In this document: positions 1 to 6,708 of the stretch, piece after piece
Numbering within the stretch: the first letter of the stretch is position 1
Layout: the number at the start of each line of letters is the position of its first letter
NCBI GenBank assembly: GCA_003486645.1
Contig: DNGI01000282.1
Coordinates: 1-14,553 of the forward strand
From: Cyanobacteria bacterium UBA11370
GTDB lineage: Bacteria > Cyanobacteriota > Cyanobacteriia > Cyanobacteriales > Coleofasciculaceae
DNA length: 14,553 nt
Direction of reading: 5' to 3'
Notes under the pieces: model-generated
What the model was told of the DNA's origin: nothing
Databases searched by the model: none
What the model saw: only the letters and a program-made list of their open reading frames with translations
Position numbers and translations under genes: made by a program

Positions 1-161
1 GGACAAGGGGGGACAAGGGGGACAAGGGGGAAAGAATGTACTACCTATGAACGCAACTTGGTATCATTCACGATCTATTTAAATTTCTCCCTCTCCCTCT
101 CCCCCTCTCCCTCTCCCCCTCTCTTCCTCTCCCCCTCTCCCTCAATCTTTTTTAGGGTTAT
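1..161. repeat. Low-complexity tandem repeats downstream of the TPR gene
   Basis: Positions 1-30 hold three tandem copies of a 10-bp unit of the form GGACAAGGGG, the third slightly shifted. Positions 88-143 are an almost pure pyrimidine tract built from CTCCC and CTCCCC units. I see no gene here. Such short tandem repeats are common between genes in filamentous cyanobacteria. The end of the window (14530-14553) is similarly G-rich with GAGGGG-type units. No convincing hairpin terminator follows the TPR stop codon, although there is a T-rich stretch at 147-154 just beside it. Confidence 0.8.
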
Positions 162-1121
162 TCAACCGAACAAGCTATGACCCCGTAAATTATCCAAATC
201 CGAGTCAGTTTTGGCGAATTCTTGGTATTCCCCTGGATTGAGCGAAATTGCTTCTTGTAAACTGGCGATCGCCCCTTCCATATTCCCGATTAGGGCATAA
301 CAACAGGCTTGGTTGTACCAGGCATAGTGGTCTTCTGGTTCACTTGCCAAGGCTTTGTCGTAACAGATAATTGCTTGGACATAGCGACCCAGGTGTCGCA
401 GAATTTCGCCCCGCTTATACCAACTCCAAGGATCACTAGGTTTAATCCCTATTGCCTGATCATAACTACTCAACGCCTCTTCTAAATGTCCCCGGTGACG
501 TAGCGCATCTCCCCTTCGATGCCAAGCCCAATAATCATCAGGACGTTGTTCTATTGCTTGATCATAACTAGCGATCGCATCTTCGTAACGTCCCAAATGC
601 CGCAGCGCATCCCCTTTACGATACCAACTCCAATAATCATTGGGTCGGATCACTAAGGCTTGATCAAACGAAGCGCTCGCCTCTTCATACCAATCCAACT
701 CTTCCAACGCCACATAACCCCGATTGTACCAAGCCCAATAATCATCGGGTCGAGTTTCTAGGGCTTGATCGTAACTGGCGATCGCATCCTCGTAACGTTC
801 CAATTCCCGCAATACATTACCCCGCTGACACCACGCCCAATAATCCGTCGGTTGGTCTTCTAAAGCCTTATCATAACTAGCAAGGGCTTCTTCAAACTGT
901 GCCAACCCATGAAGAACATCCCCTCGCCAATACCACGCCCAATAATCATGAGGTTTGTATTCTAACGCGCGGTCATAGCTTGTCAATGCTTCTTGATAAC
1001 GCCCATCATCCCGAAACCCATGTCCCTGATCTAACCAATCATGATAGCTGTCGGGACGGCACTCTAGAAATCTGTAGACTGTATGAGATAATTTCTGCTG
1101 CTCATCTATTACTCTACTCAT
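162..1121 (-). CDS. TPR-repeat protein with eight aromatic-rich repeats
   Basis: A 319-residue protein made almost wholly of tetratricopeptide repeats. After about 25 N-terminal residues come eight units at roughly 26-59, 60-93, 94-127, 128-162, 163-196, 197-230, 231-264 and 265-298. Most open with DYWAWY.RGD and continue LR.LGRYEDAIASYDQAL. Seven units are 34 residues; the fourth has 35, with one extra residue around EELDWYEEA. The C-terminal cap (AKTDSDLDNLR) is common at the end of cyanobacterial TPR proteins. There is no signal peptide, membrane segment or catalytic domain, so it is probably a cytosolic scaffold for protein-protein contacts with unknown partner. A strong Shine-Dalgarno AAGGAG lies five bases before the ATG. 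The near-identity of repeats at DNA level suggests recent expansion. The family call is firm; the role is not known. Confidence 0.9.
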   Translation of the reverse strand: MSRVIDEQQKLSHTVYRFLECRPDSYHDWLDQGHGFRDDGRYQEALTSYDRALEYKPHDYWAWYWRGDVLHGLAQFEEALASYDKALEDQPTDYWAWCQRGNVLRELERYEDAIASYDQALETRPDDYWAWYNRGYVALEELDWYEEASASFDQALVIRPNDYWSWYRKGDALRHLGRYEDAIASYDQAIEQRPDDYWAWHRRGDALRHRGHLEEALSSYDQAIGIKPSDPWSWYKRGEILRHLGRYVQAIICYDKALASEPEDHYAWYNQACCYALIGNMEGAIASLQEAISLNPGEYQEFAKTDSDLDNLRGHSLFG

Positions 1122-1126
1122 CGAAA

Positions 1127-1132
1127 CTCCTT
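1127..1132 (-). promoter_or_regulatory. Ribosome binding site of the TPR gene, abutting the element end
   Basis: On the minus strand AAGGAG stands five bases before the ATG at 1121 and supports that start. It is only about 13 bases from the hairpin at 1145-1161 that I assign to the left end of an IS200/IS605-like relic, so the 5' leader of this gene is at least partly made of element sequence. Confidence 0.7.
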
Positions 1133-1144
1133 GGGTCTGAAACC

Positions 1145-1161
1145 CCGTCCTTCTAGGACGG
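1145..1161 (+). repeat. Left-end hairpin of the IS200/IS605-like relic
   Basis: Perfect inverted repeat CCGTCCT / AGGACGG with loop TCT. In Y1-transposase elements a subterminal hairpin at each end is the recognition site. The hairpin lies in the presumed leader of the TPR gene, about 24 bases before its start codon. Confidence 0.65.
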
Positions 1162-1190
1162 CTTTATAGTACAATTGTTGTTAGCGTTGA

Positions 1191-1277
1191 ACCAATCACT
1201 GCTCCGTTAAACAGTCGGAAGGCACTTCCCTTGTGAGAGACTTCGCCGCAAGGTTTGCAGTACCGTCAGGGGTCTGA
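1191..1277 (+). pseudogene. Possible C-terminal remnant of TnpB
   Basis: The plus-strand frame is open for 28 codons up to TGA at 1275-1277 and reads through CSVKQSEGTSLVRDFAARF. A short SVKQ-containing, low-complexity tail before the stop is common at the C terminus of cyanobacterial IS605-type TnpB proteins, and the position, just before the candidate omega-RNA region, is what a deletion of most of tnpB would leave. The stretch is too short to prove by eye and no TnpB catalytic or zinc-finger motif remains. Confidence 0.3.
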
Positions 1278-1628
1278 AATAAACGCTTGCTTGGGGAGCT
1301 ATAAACAGAACCTAGACAACAACATAGAAGTAAGGGGTTCCAGTCTTGAAACCTAGGCTGGGTAAAACTTCTAAGGTGTGTGTAACTGTAGGTAAGCTCA
1401 ATGGAGTAATCCGGAGAGTCTAGAGGCAATTGACACCGCCTTGATGCAGAAAGCTTTCGTCTAACTGTTGAATTGGTGACACTGTATTGCATAAATACTT
1501 GACCATTTAAATGGTGAAAACAATGAGGGTAAGTATGGCTCAAGAATTGACTACAAAGTCTTTTCTTCTTCTAAAGAATCACCGTGGCTTTAGTCCGGTG
1601 AGTGTCAAAGCTCATTTTCCCTGTATGG
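1240..1628 (+). ncRNA. Candidate orphan omega-RNA (TnpB guide RNA) region
   Basis: In IS200/IS605 elements the guide RNA is transcribed from the 3' end of tnpB through the right end, and its guide is the flanking DNA just past that end. Here the stretch between the supposed tnpB tail and the right-end hairpin lacks a plausible gene, keeps a compact GC-containing segment (about 1240-1345), and ends at TCAA with flank AGCTCATTTTCCCTG from 1609. The layout matches an omega-RNA without its nuclease gene. I cannot fold it or test for covariation, the 5' end is a guess, and no promoter is evident. Confidence 0.3.
1579..1601 (+). repeat. Right-end hairpin of the relic, with bulged T
   Basis: Outer stem TCACCG/CGGTGA, unpaired T1585, inner pairs G1586-C1595, G1587-T1594 and C1588-G1593, and a four-base loop TTTA. 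The hairpin is followed after three bases by TCAA. A bulged T in the stem is a known recognition feature of TnpA target hairpins. Confidence 0.6.
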
Positions 1629-1654
1629 ATTTTGGATTTTAGATTTTGGATTTA
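1627..1654. repeat. Four tandem heptamers of GGATTTT type
   Basis: Units GGATTTT, GGATTTT, AGATTTT, GGATTTA follow without gaps. The same family appears in reverse orientation at 13203-13223, showing that it is dispersed. It lies in the 150-base leader between the mobile relic and the DUF790 gene; a C-rich CTCCCCACTCCCC stretch follows at about 1701-1716. Confidence 0.7.
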
Positions 1655-1758
1655 ATTGATAGCATTTCTCAAATGAGTGAGGTATATAGGATTTTCTTCT
1701 CCACTCCCCACTCCCCAAAACCTATAGATTTGTACCTCATCGAATTGAGAACTGGTAT

Positions 1759-2979
1759 ATGCTACCGACGGAGTTATTAATTAATCGCCAAAATGGGGAA
1801 GAAATTATCCCCAAACGGTTGCCGATTAATGATAAGATGTGTGCGATCGCGTCTGAATTGATTGCTTCGTTTCAAGCCGCTGTTGGTAGTACCCAAGGAG
1901 AACTCGACCGCAAGAAGAAGGAACTGGAAGGGGATAGTCCTGATTATCGTCTTAAGCGGGGTTTGGCGCATATTCTCGAAAGTAGCTTTTGTACCTTTGA
2001 AATTGTCAGTCCCTTGGAACCAAAAGAACTGCGACAACGGGTGTTTACCCTTTCGGCGAAATCCCTTCCCTGTCGTGCGGCTACCGAAGCCACTCTAGAA
2101 AGCCTTAGCACTACCCTAACTCAAGAATTAAATCAAGAGGTGCTACCGTCCCAAATTCGGGCTGGACTTTACGCCGATTTACAAGAAAATCGTATCCTAA
2201 CTCAGTTTGATGACCCTGCACCAGAAGCACTCCTCCACCGTTATAACTTATCTCAAGTTCAAGGAATTTTCTACAAAGCTTCTCAAATGATACTCAATGC
2301 TCACCGGAATGTGCCTGGGGAGTATAAATTGTTATTTCGCTATTTAAAGTTGTTTGGGTTGATGACTTATGTAGAAGGGGATGCGGATCATGGTTTCACG
2401 ATCACAATTGATGGACCTGTCAGTTTATTTAAGCCAAGTACGCGTTATGGGTTAGCGATCGCCAAATTAATTCCCGCCTTATTACACGTTACCAAATGGA
2501 GTCTAAACGCGACGTTACAAATGCGTGATCCTTATACGGGGACTTGGAAATCAGGACGTTTTAGTCTTAAGGATGATTGCGGGTTAGTGACGCATTATCC
2601 TCCGGGTAAGCCTTACGATAGTATGCTAGAAGCATCCTTTGCTGACCGTTGGGATTCATTGAAAACGGAGTGGGTTTTGGAACGAGAAGTTAACTTAATT
2701 CCGATTCCAGGTAGTGTGATGATTCCCGATTTTCGCCTTGTGCATCCCGATGGACGGGATTACTTATTAGAAATTGTTGGATATTGGCGACCGGAATATT
2801 TACAAAAGAAATTTTCTCAGGTACGACGGTCGGAATGTGATAATTTAATTTTAGCAATTTCTGAGCGATTAAATTTGGAGAAAGCTGGGGTGAAAGTCGA
2901 GAATGTTCCAGCTAAAGTTGTTTGGTTTAAGGATAAGTTATCGCCGAAAGCGGTATTAGAAGTTTTGGAAGGAGGATAG
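1759..2979 (+). CDS. DUF790-family (Bax1-like) nuclease
   Basis: A 406-residue protein of the DUF790 family (predicted RecB-like restriction-endonuclease-fold nucleases). The start MLPTELLI is typical of the family. The C-terminal third carries the nuclease core: LEASF near E291, the strand VMIPDF with D324, YLLEIVGYW with E338, and lysines K350/K351, consistent with a PD-(D/E)XK-type site. The archaeal relative Bax1 binds the XPB DNA helicase and incises DNA during nucleotide-excision-type repair; that partnership is known for archaea and inferred here. No XPB-like helicase gene is adjacent: a mobile relic lies upstream and a convergent MscS gene lies downstream, so a partner, if any, is elsewhere. 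The ribosome binding site is weak. It is the only plus-strand gene here. Family call strong, function inferred. Confidence 0.82.
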   Translation: MLPTELLINRQNGEEIIPKRLPINDKMCAIASELIASFQAAVGSTQGELDRKKKELEGDSPDYRLKRGLAHILESSFCTFEIVSPLEPKELRQRVFTLSAKSLPCRAATEATLESLSTTLTQELNQEVLPSQIRAGLYADLQENRILTQFDDPAPEALLHRYNLSQVQGIFYKASQMILNAHRNVPGEYKLLFRYLKLFGLMTYVEGDADHGFTITIDGPVSLFKPSTRYGLAIAKLIPALLHVTKWSLNATLQMRDPYTGTWKSGRFSLKDDCGLVTHYPPGKPYDSMLEASFADRWDSLKTEWVLEREVNLIPIPGSVMIPDFRLVHPDGRDYLLEIVGYWRPEYLQKKFSQVRRSECDNLILAISERLNLEKAGVKVENVPAKVVWFKDKLSPKAVLEVLEGG

Positions 2980-3038
2980 GGTCTCCGGAAATTACCTCTA
3001 ATAAATAGGACATTTTTAATTGCAGCAAACCCTTGATT

Positions 3039-4724
3039 TTATAAGCTTCTGCCTTCTGCTATATCACTTGCTTCTTGACTCTGTTGAAGATATTGCACAA
3101 CATCCTGGTAGATCTGACTGCTAACGCGATCGCCTCGTTTGCCATTTTCTAGCTTGATATCATCGACAAAGAAATTGAGCTGGAATTTGATATAGCAATT
3201 CGCTTCATCATGCTCCATCCCTTTCACCAAGACTTGGGGTTCTTGCCACTTCTGTCTGGATTGTTTGAATCGCGCTTGCAGCCATTGCTTCAATTCCATT
3301 ACATAGTCATCCAAGCGAGTTTCTTCCCGCTGGGGATTGGAGATTTTTTGGTATAAGCGTTGTGCGCGTCGCTTCAGTAAATTAATTTTGCGCTCCCACT
3401 CGTCAGGAATTATATAGCTGTCATTGTCTAAAAGATTAGGATCGCGGATAAAAATCCGATACCATTCTCGAACTAAAGCAATTAAGGTATCTTTTGATCG
3501 GGTTTCCTGAAGCGTAACAACTGAGCGATTGTTTTGGATTTCTGTGATTACATCTAAGCCAATTGCGGCTAAAATATCACAGTATTCTTGCTGCACATTC
3601 TCGATTTCCTCTTGAGTCAAGCCACCTTTTTCAGCAAACTGAAGAGTGACCACCAGTGCCTCTAACGCTGGGACAATTTCTTCTAACTTGTAGTTTACAT
3701 CCTGCTCCGCTAGTAAGCGGAGTCTGCCAAATTCTCGCTGGTCTTTAAGCTCCTCTATTTGATAATAGCGATCGATCAATTCTAATTTCTGGTCGATATC
3801 ACCCAGCGTGTCTGGATGTGCTAGGATTGCCTCTTCCATGACGTGCTTGACTTCACGAGCATCATGCCTAAACGGAATACTCACCTCCGTTGAATAGTGA
3901 TAGTAAGCCGTGGGACGACTGAGGTTAACAATGTTTTGCTCTTGCAATTTACTGTTGGGGATATAGATGTCACAATGTTGGTCAGGAAGATAGAGCTGGG
4001 TGACGCGCACTCCAATCTTCCTGAGCATTGCTATAGAGCCATTCTCAAGCCGCAAGACATCGCCAAATTGGAAGGGTGTATCAATGAGTAGCACCACTCC
4101 ACTGAAAAAGTTTGCTAAGATTCCTTGAGCTGCAAAGCCAATAACAAAGGTTGCACCACCTAATGCTACCCAAATTCCGGTCAGATCGACTCCCAGCGAT
4201 CGCAATACAAACACACCAGCAATCAAAAAGATCACCACGGGAACGACCGCTTCCAACAACGGGAGGAGAACATCATCCCACATCGCCTCCGTTTGCTGGG
4301 TGTATTCCTTAAGGTAATAGATAAACACCTGGATAAAGAGTTGCACTAACCAATAACTCAGCGCGATGATCAGTCCCGCAACGAGGATATTTTCTAAGCC
4401 GTCGATAACTACAGCAGAAGGCAACTGCTGAAACGTCAACTTGAGGACAGCTAAAATAAAAACGGTTAGTGCTGGATAGGCAGAAACATTAAGGGTGACA
4501 AGCGCAATATCTCGCTCAAACTGGCGGAAGATGGAGCGTAGGACATAGAACATCACGATGTAAAGCAGCACTGCACCGCCAACGGCGAGGAGTAGACTAA
4601 TCAGAACGAACACCCAGGTATCAGCCTGAAACGGTAAGAGTTTGTTCACCATTCTGGTGACGACTAGACTACTCAAAACGAAAGCCCAGCTATCAGCCTG
4701 AAACGGAAAGATCTTGTTTAGCAT
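3039..4724 (-). CDS. MscS-family mechanosensitive ion channel
   Basis: A 561-residue inner- or thylakoid-membrane channel of the small-conductance mechanosensitive class, which opens on membrane tension to release solutes. After the N-terminal region come hydrophobic helices at about 37-63, 75-97, 105-138 and 150-175, then the pore-lining helix at 185-214 with small residues (VIGFAAQGILANFFSGVVLL). The conserved beta domain follows (PFQFGDVLRLENG, then DIYIPNSKL and NIVNLSRP). Residues 300-561 form a long, mostly helical, charged cytoplasmic part larger than in E. coli MscS. Residues 1-24 and 25-48 are a tandem duplication (NK.FPFQADSWAFVL versus NKLLPFQADTWVFVL), so Met25 (codon at 4650-4652) is an equally possible start; neither has a clear Shine-Dalgarno. 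It converges on the DUF790 gene with a 59-base gap. Confidence 0.88.
   Translation of the reverse strand: MLNKIFPFQADSWAFVLSSLVVTRMVNKLLPFQADTWVFVLISLLLAVGGAVLLYIVMFYVLRSIFRQFERDIALVTLNVSAYPALTVFILAVLKLTFQQLPSAVVIDGLENILVAGLIIALSYWLVQLFIQVFIYYLKEYTQQTEAMWDDVLLPLLEAVVPVVIFLIAGVFVLRSLGVDLTGIWVALGGATFVIGFAAQGILANFFSGVVLLIDTPFQFGDVLRLENGSIAMLRKIGVRVTQLYLPDQHCDIYIPNSKLQEQNIVNLSRPTAYYHYSTEVSIPFRHDAREVKHVMEEAILAHPDTLGDIDQKLELIDRYYQIEELKDQREFGRLRLLAEQDVNYKLEEIVPALEALVVTLQFAEKGGLTQEEIENVQQEYCDILAAIGLDVITEIQNNRSVVTLQETRSKDTLIALVREWYRIFIRDPNLLDNDSYIIPDEWERKINLLKRRAQRLYQKISNPQREETRLDDYVMELKQWLQARFKQSRQKWQEPQVLVKGMEHDEANCYIKFQLNFFVDDIKLENGKRGDRVSSQIYQDVVQYLQQSQEASDIAEGRSL
4581..4724 (-). repeat. 72-bp tandem duplication inside the channel gene
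   Basis: On the minus strand codons 1-24 (4653-4724) and 25-48 (4581-4652) align without gaps at 56 of 72 bases. Both copies start with ATG and share the segment CCGTTTCAGGCTGAT. The first copy has drifted at its end (VVTR) where the second continues into the first membrane helix (LLLAVGG), which suggests that the second copy is the ancestral N terminus. Confidence 0.85.
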
Positions 4725-4748
4725 TTTGGTAAAGAGAAGGCATTAAGT

Positions 4749-4853
4749 GTCATTGGTCAGTTGTCCGTTGTCCGTTGTTGGTGTCTATTTATTATTCGAC
4801 TCACCAATGATGAATGACGAATGACCAATGACGAATGACCAATGACTAATAAC
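4749..4853. repeat. Heptamer tandem repeats between channel and amidotransferase genes
   Basis: Six perfect-period heptamers of (C/G)AATGA(C/T) fill 4805-4846, followed by the degenerate TAATAAC. On the other side TTGTCCG occurs twice in tandem (4761-4774), then TTGTTGG. GTCATTGGTC at 4749-4758 is the exact reverse complement of GACCAATGAC at 4823-4832 and 4837-4846, so a long hairpin could form in transcripts leaving the signalling operon. This is typical short tandemly repeated repetitive DNA of filamentous cyanobacteria. A rho-independent terminator with a T-run is not evident. Confidence 0.85.
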
Positions 4854-4862
4854 CAAGTTCTT

Positions 4863-6254
4863 CTATTCTTGCATTCCAGCATACAAGAGTCGAGCAAACA
4901 ATCTCGCCCCATCGTCTGTTTTGAGTTGAGTATAGGAAGGAGGTTGTCGATAACCAACTACTCGCAAATCTGCCAGCAACTCCGGATGAAACTGACACGT
5001 AAATGAGCGCCGAATCACCTTACTTTCAAAGTCTTTGTAGTTAATGCAGGTGGCAGAACACTCGGTAAGTACGTCGCCATCATGGGCAGTTGAACAAAGA
5101 ATTTCGACAGCATAGGGAAGTTGCATCAGCCACGCTAGGGAACTTCCTGCCAAGATATGACGATGGGGAATAATGGTATCGTGTAGTAGTCGATACGCCC
5201 AGTTAGCAAAAAGAATCGCTTCCTCATTCACTTCGTCTGAATGAAACATGGCAATATTGAGTTCATGTTCGTATTCGATAGACGTATCAATCACCCCTTC
5301 AAATTCATCGGCTGTCACTTCATGGGCTGTGATTAACTCTTGCGGGATACCTGATGTTTCACTATCGGGTGAGCAATAATGGAGTAATTGACGACCGCCC
5401 ACTTCTTTAAACTCATTAGGACCCACGGCAAACTCTGGATCGTTCCAATTTTGGGCAACAATATGACCATTCTTTTTCTGAACCTGAAGCGAATCACCAA
5501 CGTCTGCAATGCGCTGGCAAACCGTTTGCAATGCTTTCAACGTCCTACCTTGAGAATCACGGGGCAATGCAGTTGAACTATACACCTGTTGTACAGCTTT
5601 TTGGATCAGATGAATATGGGCTTGGGCGGCGAGTTGGTGTCCTAAACAGATAAAAATGGCGGGGGCACTTGTTGGCGATCGCGATAGCAGCAGTGCTTCC
5701 ACAAATTGATGCAATTCAGCTAGGGAACAGTTGCCGCCAGCAAACGAACTGGCATCACGGACTGAGGGATCGCCTCCTTCAACGATAACTGCCAAACTCG
5801 AAGAGATAATCGGTATAATTAATTCTGGATCGAACAGCCCTGAAGACCACAAAGGGAACATAATGGAGTCACAATCCGCAATTTTCTGAGCAATGTAGGC
5901 CACATTAATAGAAGCCCGAACGTGTTCGCCAATTTGGTTATAACCAACGTGTTGCCAAGGTTCGATAATAGTAATTGCATTGCGAAATAGACCGGGATGT
6001 TTCATCAAAAATTCAAAATCTTCTTCGGAGTAAATCACCTTTTCTAACGGTTTGCCGTTGCCCCATTCAAAGGTTGAGTTTTCTTCCAATAGGGAGCGAT
6101 CGGACAGGGGGTCTGGGGAATGGCGATCGGATAAGAACCGACCTAATAAAATATGCACCGATTCAAAATTAGAACCCCCTTCACTTAAATAACCGGGATG
6201 CAGCCGCCAATTAGCAGTAATTAAGCTCGTGGAAGATAAATTGAGGTTAGTCAT
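4863..6254 (-). CDS. Class I glutamine amidotransferase-like protein
   Basis: A 463-residue protein I do not recognise by name, but with the marks of a class I glutamine amidotransferase (GATase1). It has a nucleophile elbow ICLGHQ with Cys203 and a His-x-Glu pair in QFHPE (His423, Glu425), together a complete Cys-His-Glu triad. GATase1 domains hydrolyse glutamine and pass ammonia to a synthetase partner; some relatives act on gamma-glutamyl bonds instead. The domain here (about 120-435) is longer than the usual 190-200 residues because of an insertion between elbow and HPE, and about 100 residues precede it. No synthetase domain is fused. It is the last gene of the signalling cluster, 48 bases after the STAS gene, so it may be the effector or simply co-transcribed. 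No Shine-Dalgarno is evident before the ATG. Substrate unknown. Confidence 0.65.
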   Translation of the reverse strand: MTNLNLSSTSLITANWRLHPGYLSEGGSNFESVHILLGRFLSDRHSPDPLSDRSLLEENSTFEWGNGKPLEKVIYSEEDFEFLMKHPGLFRNAITIIEPWQHVGYNQIGEHVRASINVAYIAQKIADCDSIMFPLWSSGLFDPELIIPIISSSLAVIVEGGDPSVRDASSFAGGNCSLAELHQFVEALLLSRSPTSAPAIFICLGHQLAAQAHIHLIQKAVQQVYSSTALPRDSQGRTLKALQTVCQRIADVGDSLQVQKKNGHIVAQNWNDPEFAVGPNEFKEVGGRQLLHYCSPDSETSGIPQELITAHEVTADEFEGVIDTSIEYEHELNIAMFHSDEVNEEAILFANWAYRLLHDTIIPHRHILAGSSLAWLMQLPYAVEILCSTAHDGDVLTECSATCINYKDFESKVIRRSFTCQFHPELLADLRVVGYRQPPSYTQLKTDDGARLFARLLYAGMQE

Positions 6255-6302
6255 GGGGTAGATATTTATATCCTGTAGATTGAGATGAGAACCGTGATAG
6301 AT

Positions 6303-6653
6303 TTAATCAATTTCCAGCTTTAATCCAGGCAATAACCGTTCCAAATTTTTCAAGGATTTACCTTGCCAAGGCATATCATTAGAACCTAAAACAATTAACT
6401 GAATTCCCTTCTTTTTGCGTAAGCTCAAGACAAATTTTGATAACATACTGATACCAGAACTGTTGAGAAATCCCAACTCTTTTAAGTTGAGGGTCATTGT
6501 TGTAGGATTGGTATCGGTAACAGTGTTGAGTAAACTGGAGATCGGTTCATATTCAGAAGGGCCACCCAAGCTCAACTCGCCTTTAAAAATAACCGTTGTG
6601 GAAGCCTCCTCAAAAAAAACCATGTAGTCCTCTCCCTTAATTTCCTGAACCAT
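6303..6653 (-). CDS. SpoIIAA/RsbV-like STAS antagonist protein
   Basis: A 116-residue single STAS domain, the size of SpoIIAA/RsbV. Such proteins bind a partner kinase when unphosphorylated and let go when a conserved Ser is phosphorylated. The sequence LNLKELGFLNSSGISMLSKF contains the signature; Ser65 aligns with phosphorylated Ser58 of SpoIIAA (in DSSG), while the preceding Asp is Asn64 here. The Shine-Dalgarno AAGGAG at 6661-6666, seven bases before the ATG, supports the start used; Met11 also has a GGAGAGG before it and is a possible second start. By position it is the likely substrate of the phosphatase at 7335-8669 and of the HATPase kinase immediately upstream at 6709-7299. Confidence 0.78.
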   Translation of the reverse strand: MVQEIKGEDYMVFFEEASTTVIFKGELSLGGPSEYEPISSLLNTVTDTNPTTMTLNLKELGFLNSSGISMLSKFVLSLRKKKGIQLIVLGSNDMPWQGKSLKNLERLLPGLKLEID

Positions 6654-6660
6654 ACCTTCT

Positions 6661-6666
6661 CTCCTT
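6661..6666 (-). promoter_or_regulatory. Ribosome binding site of the STAS antagonist gene
   Basis: AAGGAG on the minus strand, seven bases before the ATG at 6653. It favours this start over the internal Met11 codon. Confidence 0.6.
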
Positions 6667-6708
6667 GTATTTTTAATTACAAATGGTCAATCTTTTACAT
6701 TGAATTGC

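Larger units (their letters stand above)
1133..1608 (+). mobile_element. tnpB-deleted IS200/IS605-like element (relic or MITE)
   Basis: Two imperfect palindromes frame about 460 bases with no credible full gene. The left one (1145-1151 with 1155-1161, CCGTCCT/AGGACGG) has a 7-bp stem and a 3-base loop. The right one has an outer stem TCACCG/CGGTGA (1579-1584 with 1596-1601) and an inner 3-bp stem separated by an unpaired T at 1585, as in hairpins recognised by Y1 (TnpA) transposases. It is followed by TCAA at 1605-1608, a known right-end cleavage tetranucleotide in this family (IS608, ISDra2). The left hairpin and following CTTTATAGTAC resemble what I recall upstream of cyanobacterial tnpB genes. 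Neither tnpA nor an intact tnpB is present, so any movement would need proteins from elsewhere. The outer left boundary is uncertain by about 15 bases. Confidence 0.6.

Noticed and set aside
1..30. Possible CRISPR or iteron array in the GGACAAGGGG repeats
   Set aside because: The unit is only about 10 bases with no spacers and no cas or rep gene nearby; low-complexity repeat.
899..1156. Plus-strand open frame of 85 codons opposite the TPR gene
   Set aside because: Antisense to the N-terminal TPR repeats with no recognisable motif.
1196..1543. Minus-strand open frame of 115 codons between the TPR and DUF790 genes
   Set aside because: Cys/Ser/Leu-rich sequence with no domain and no Shine-Dalgarno, lying inside the mobile-element relic; better explained as antisense of the element's noncoding region.
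2975..3010. Possible terminator between the DUF790 and channel genes
   Set aside because: GGAG and CTCC are present but no continuous stem with a T-run can be drawn.
4757..4957. Minus-strand 66-codon frame across the heptamer repeats
   Set aside because: Its middle is the translated tandem repeat (HSSLVIRHSSLV) and it overlaps the amidotransferase gene; a repeat artefact.
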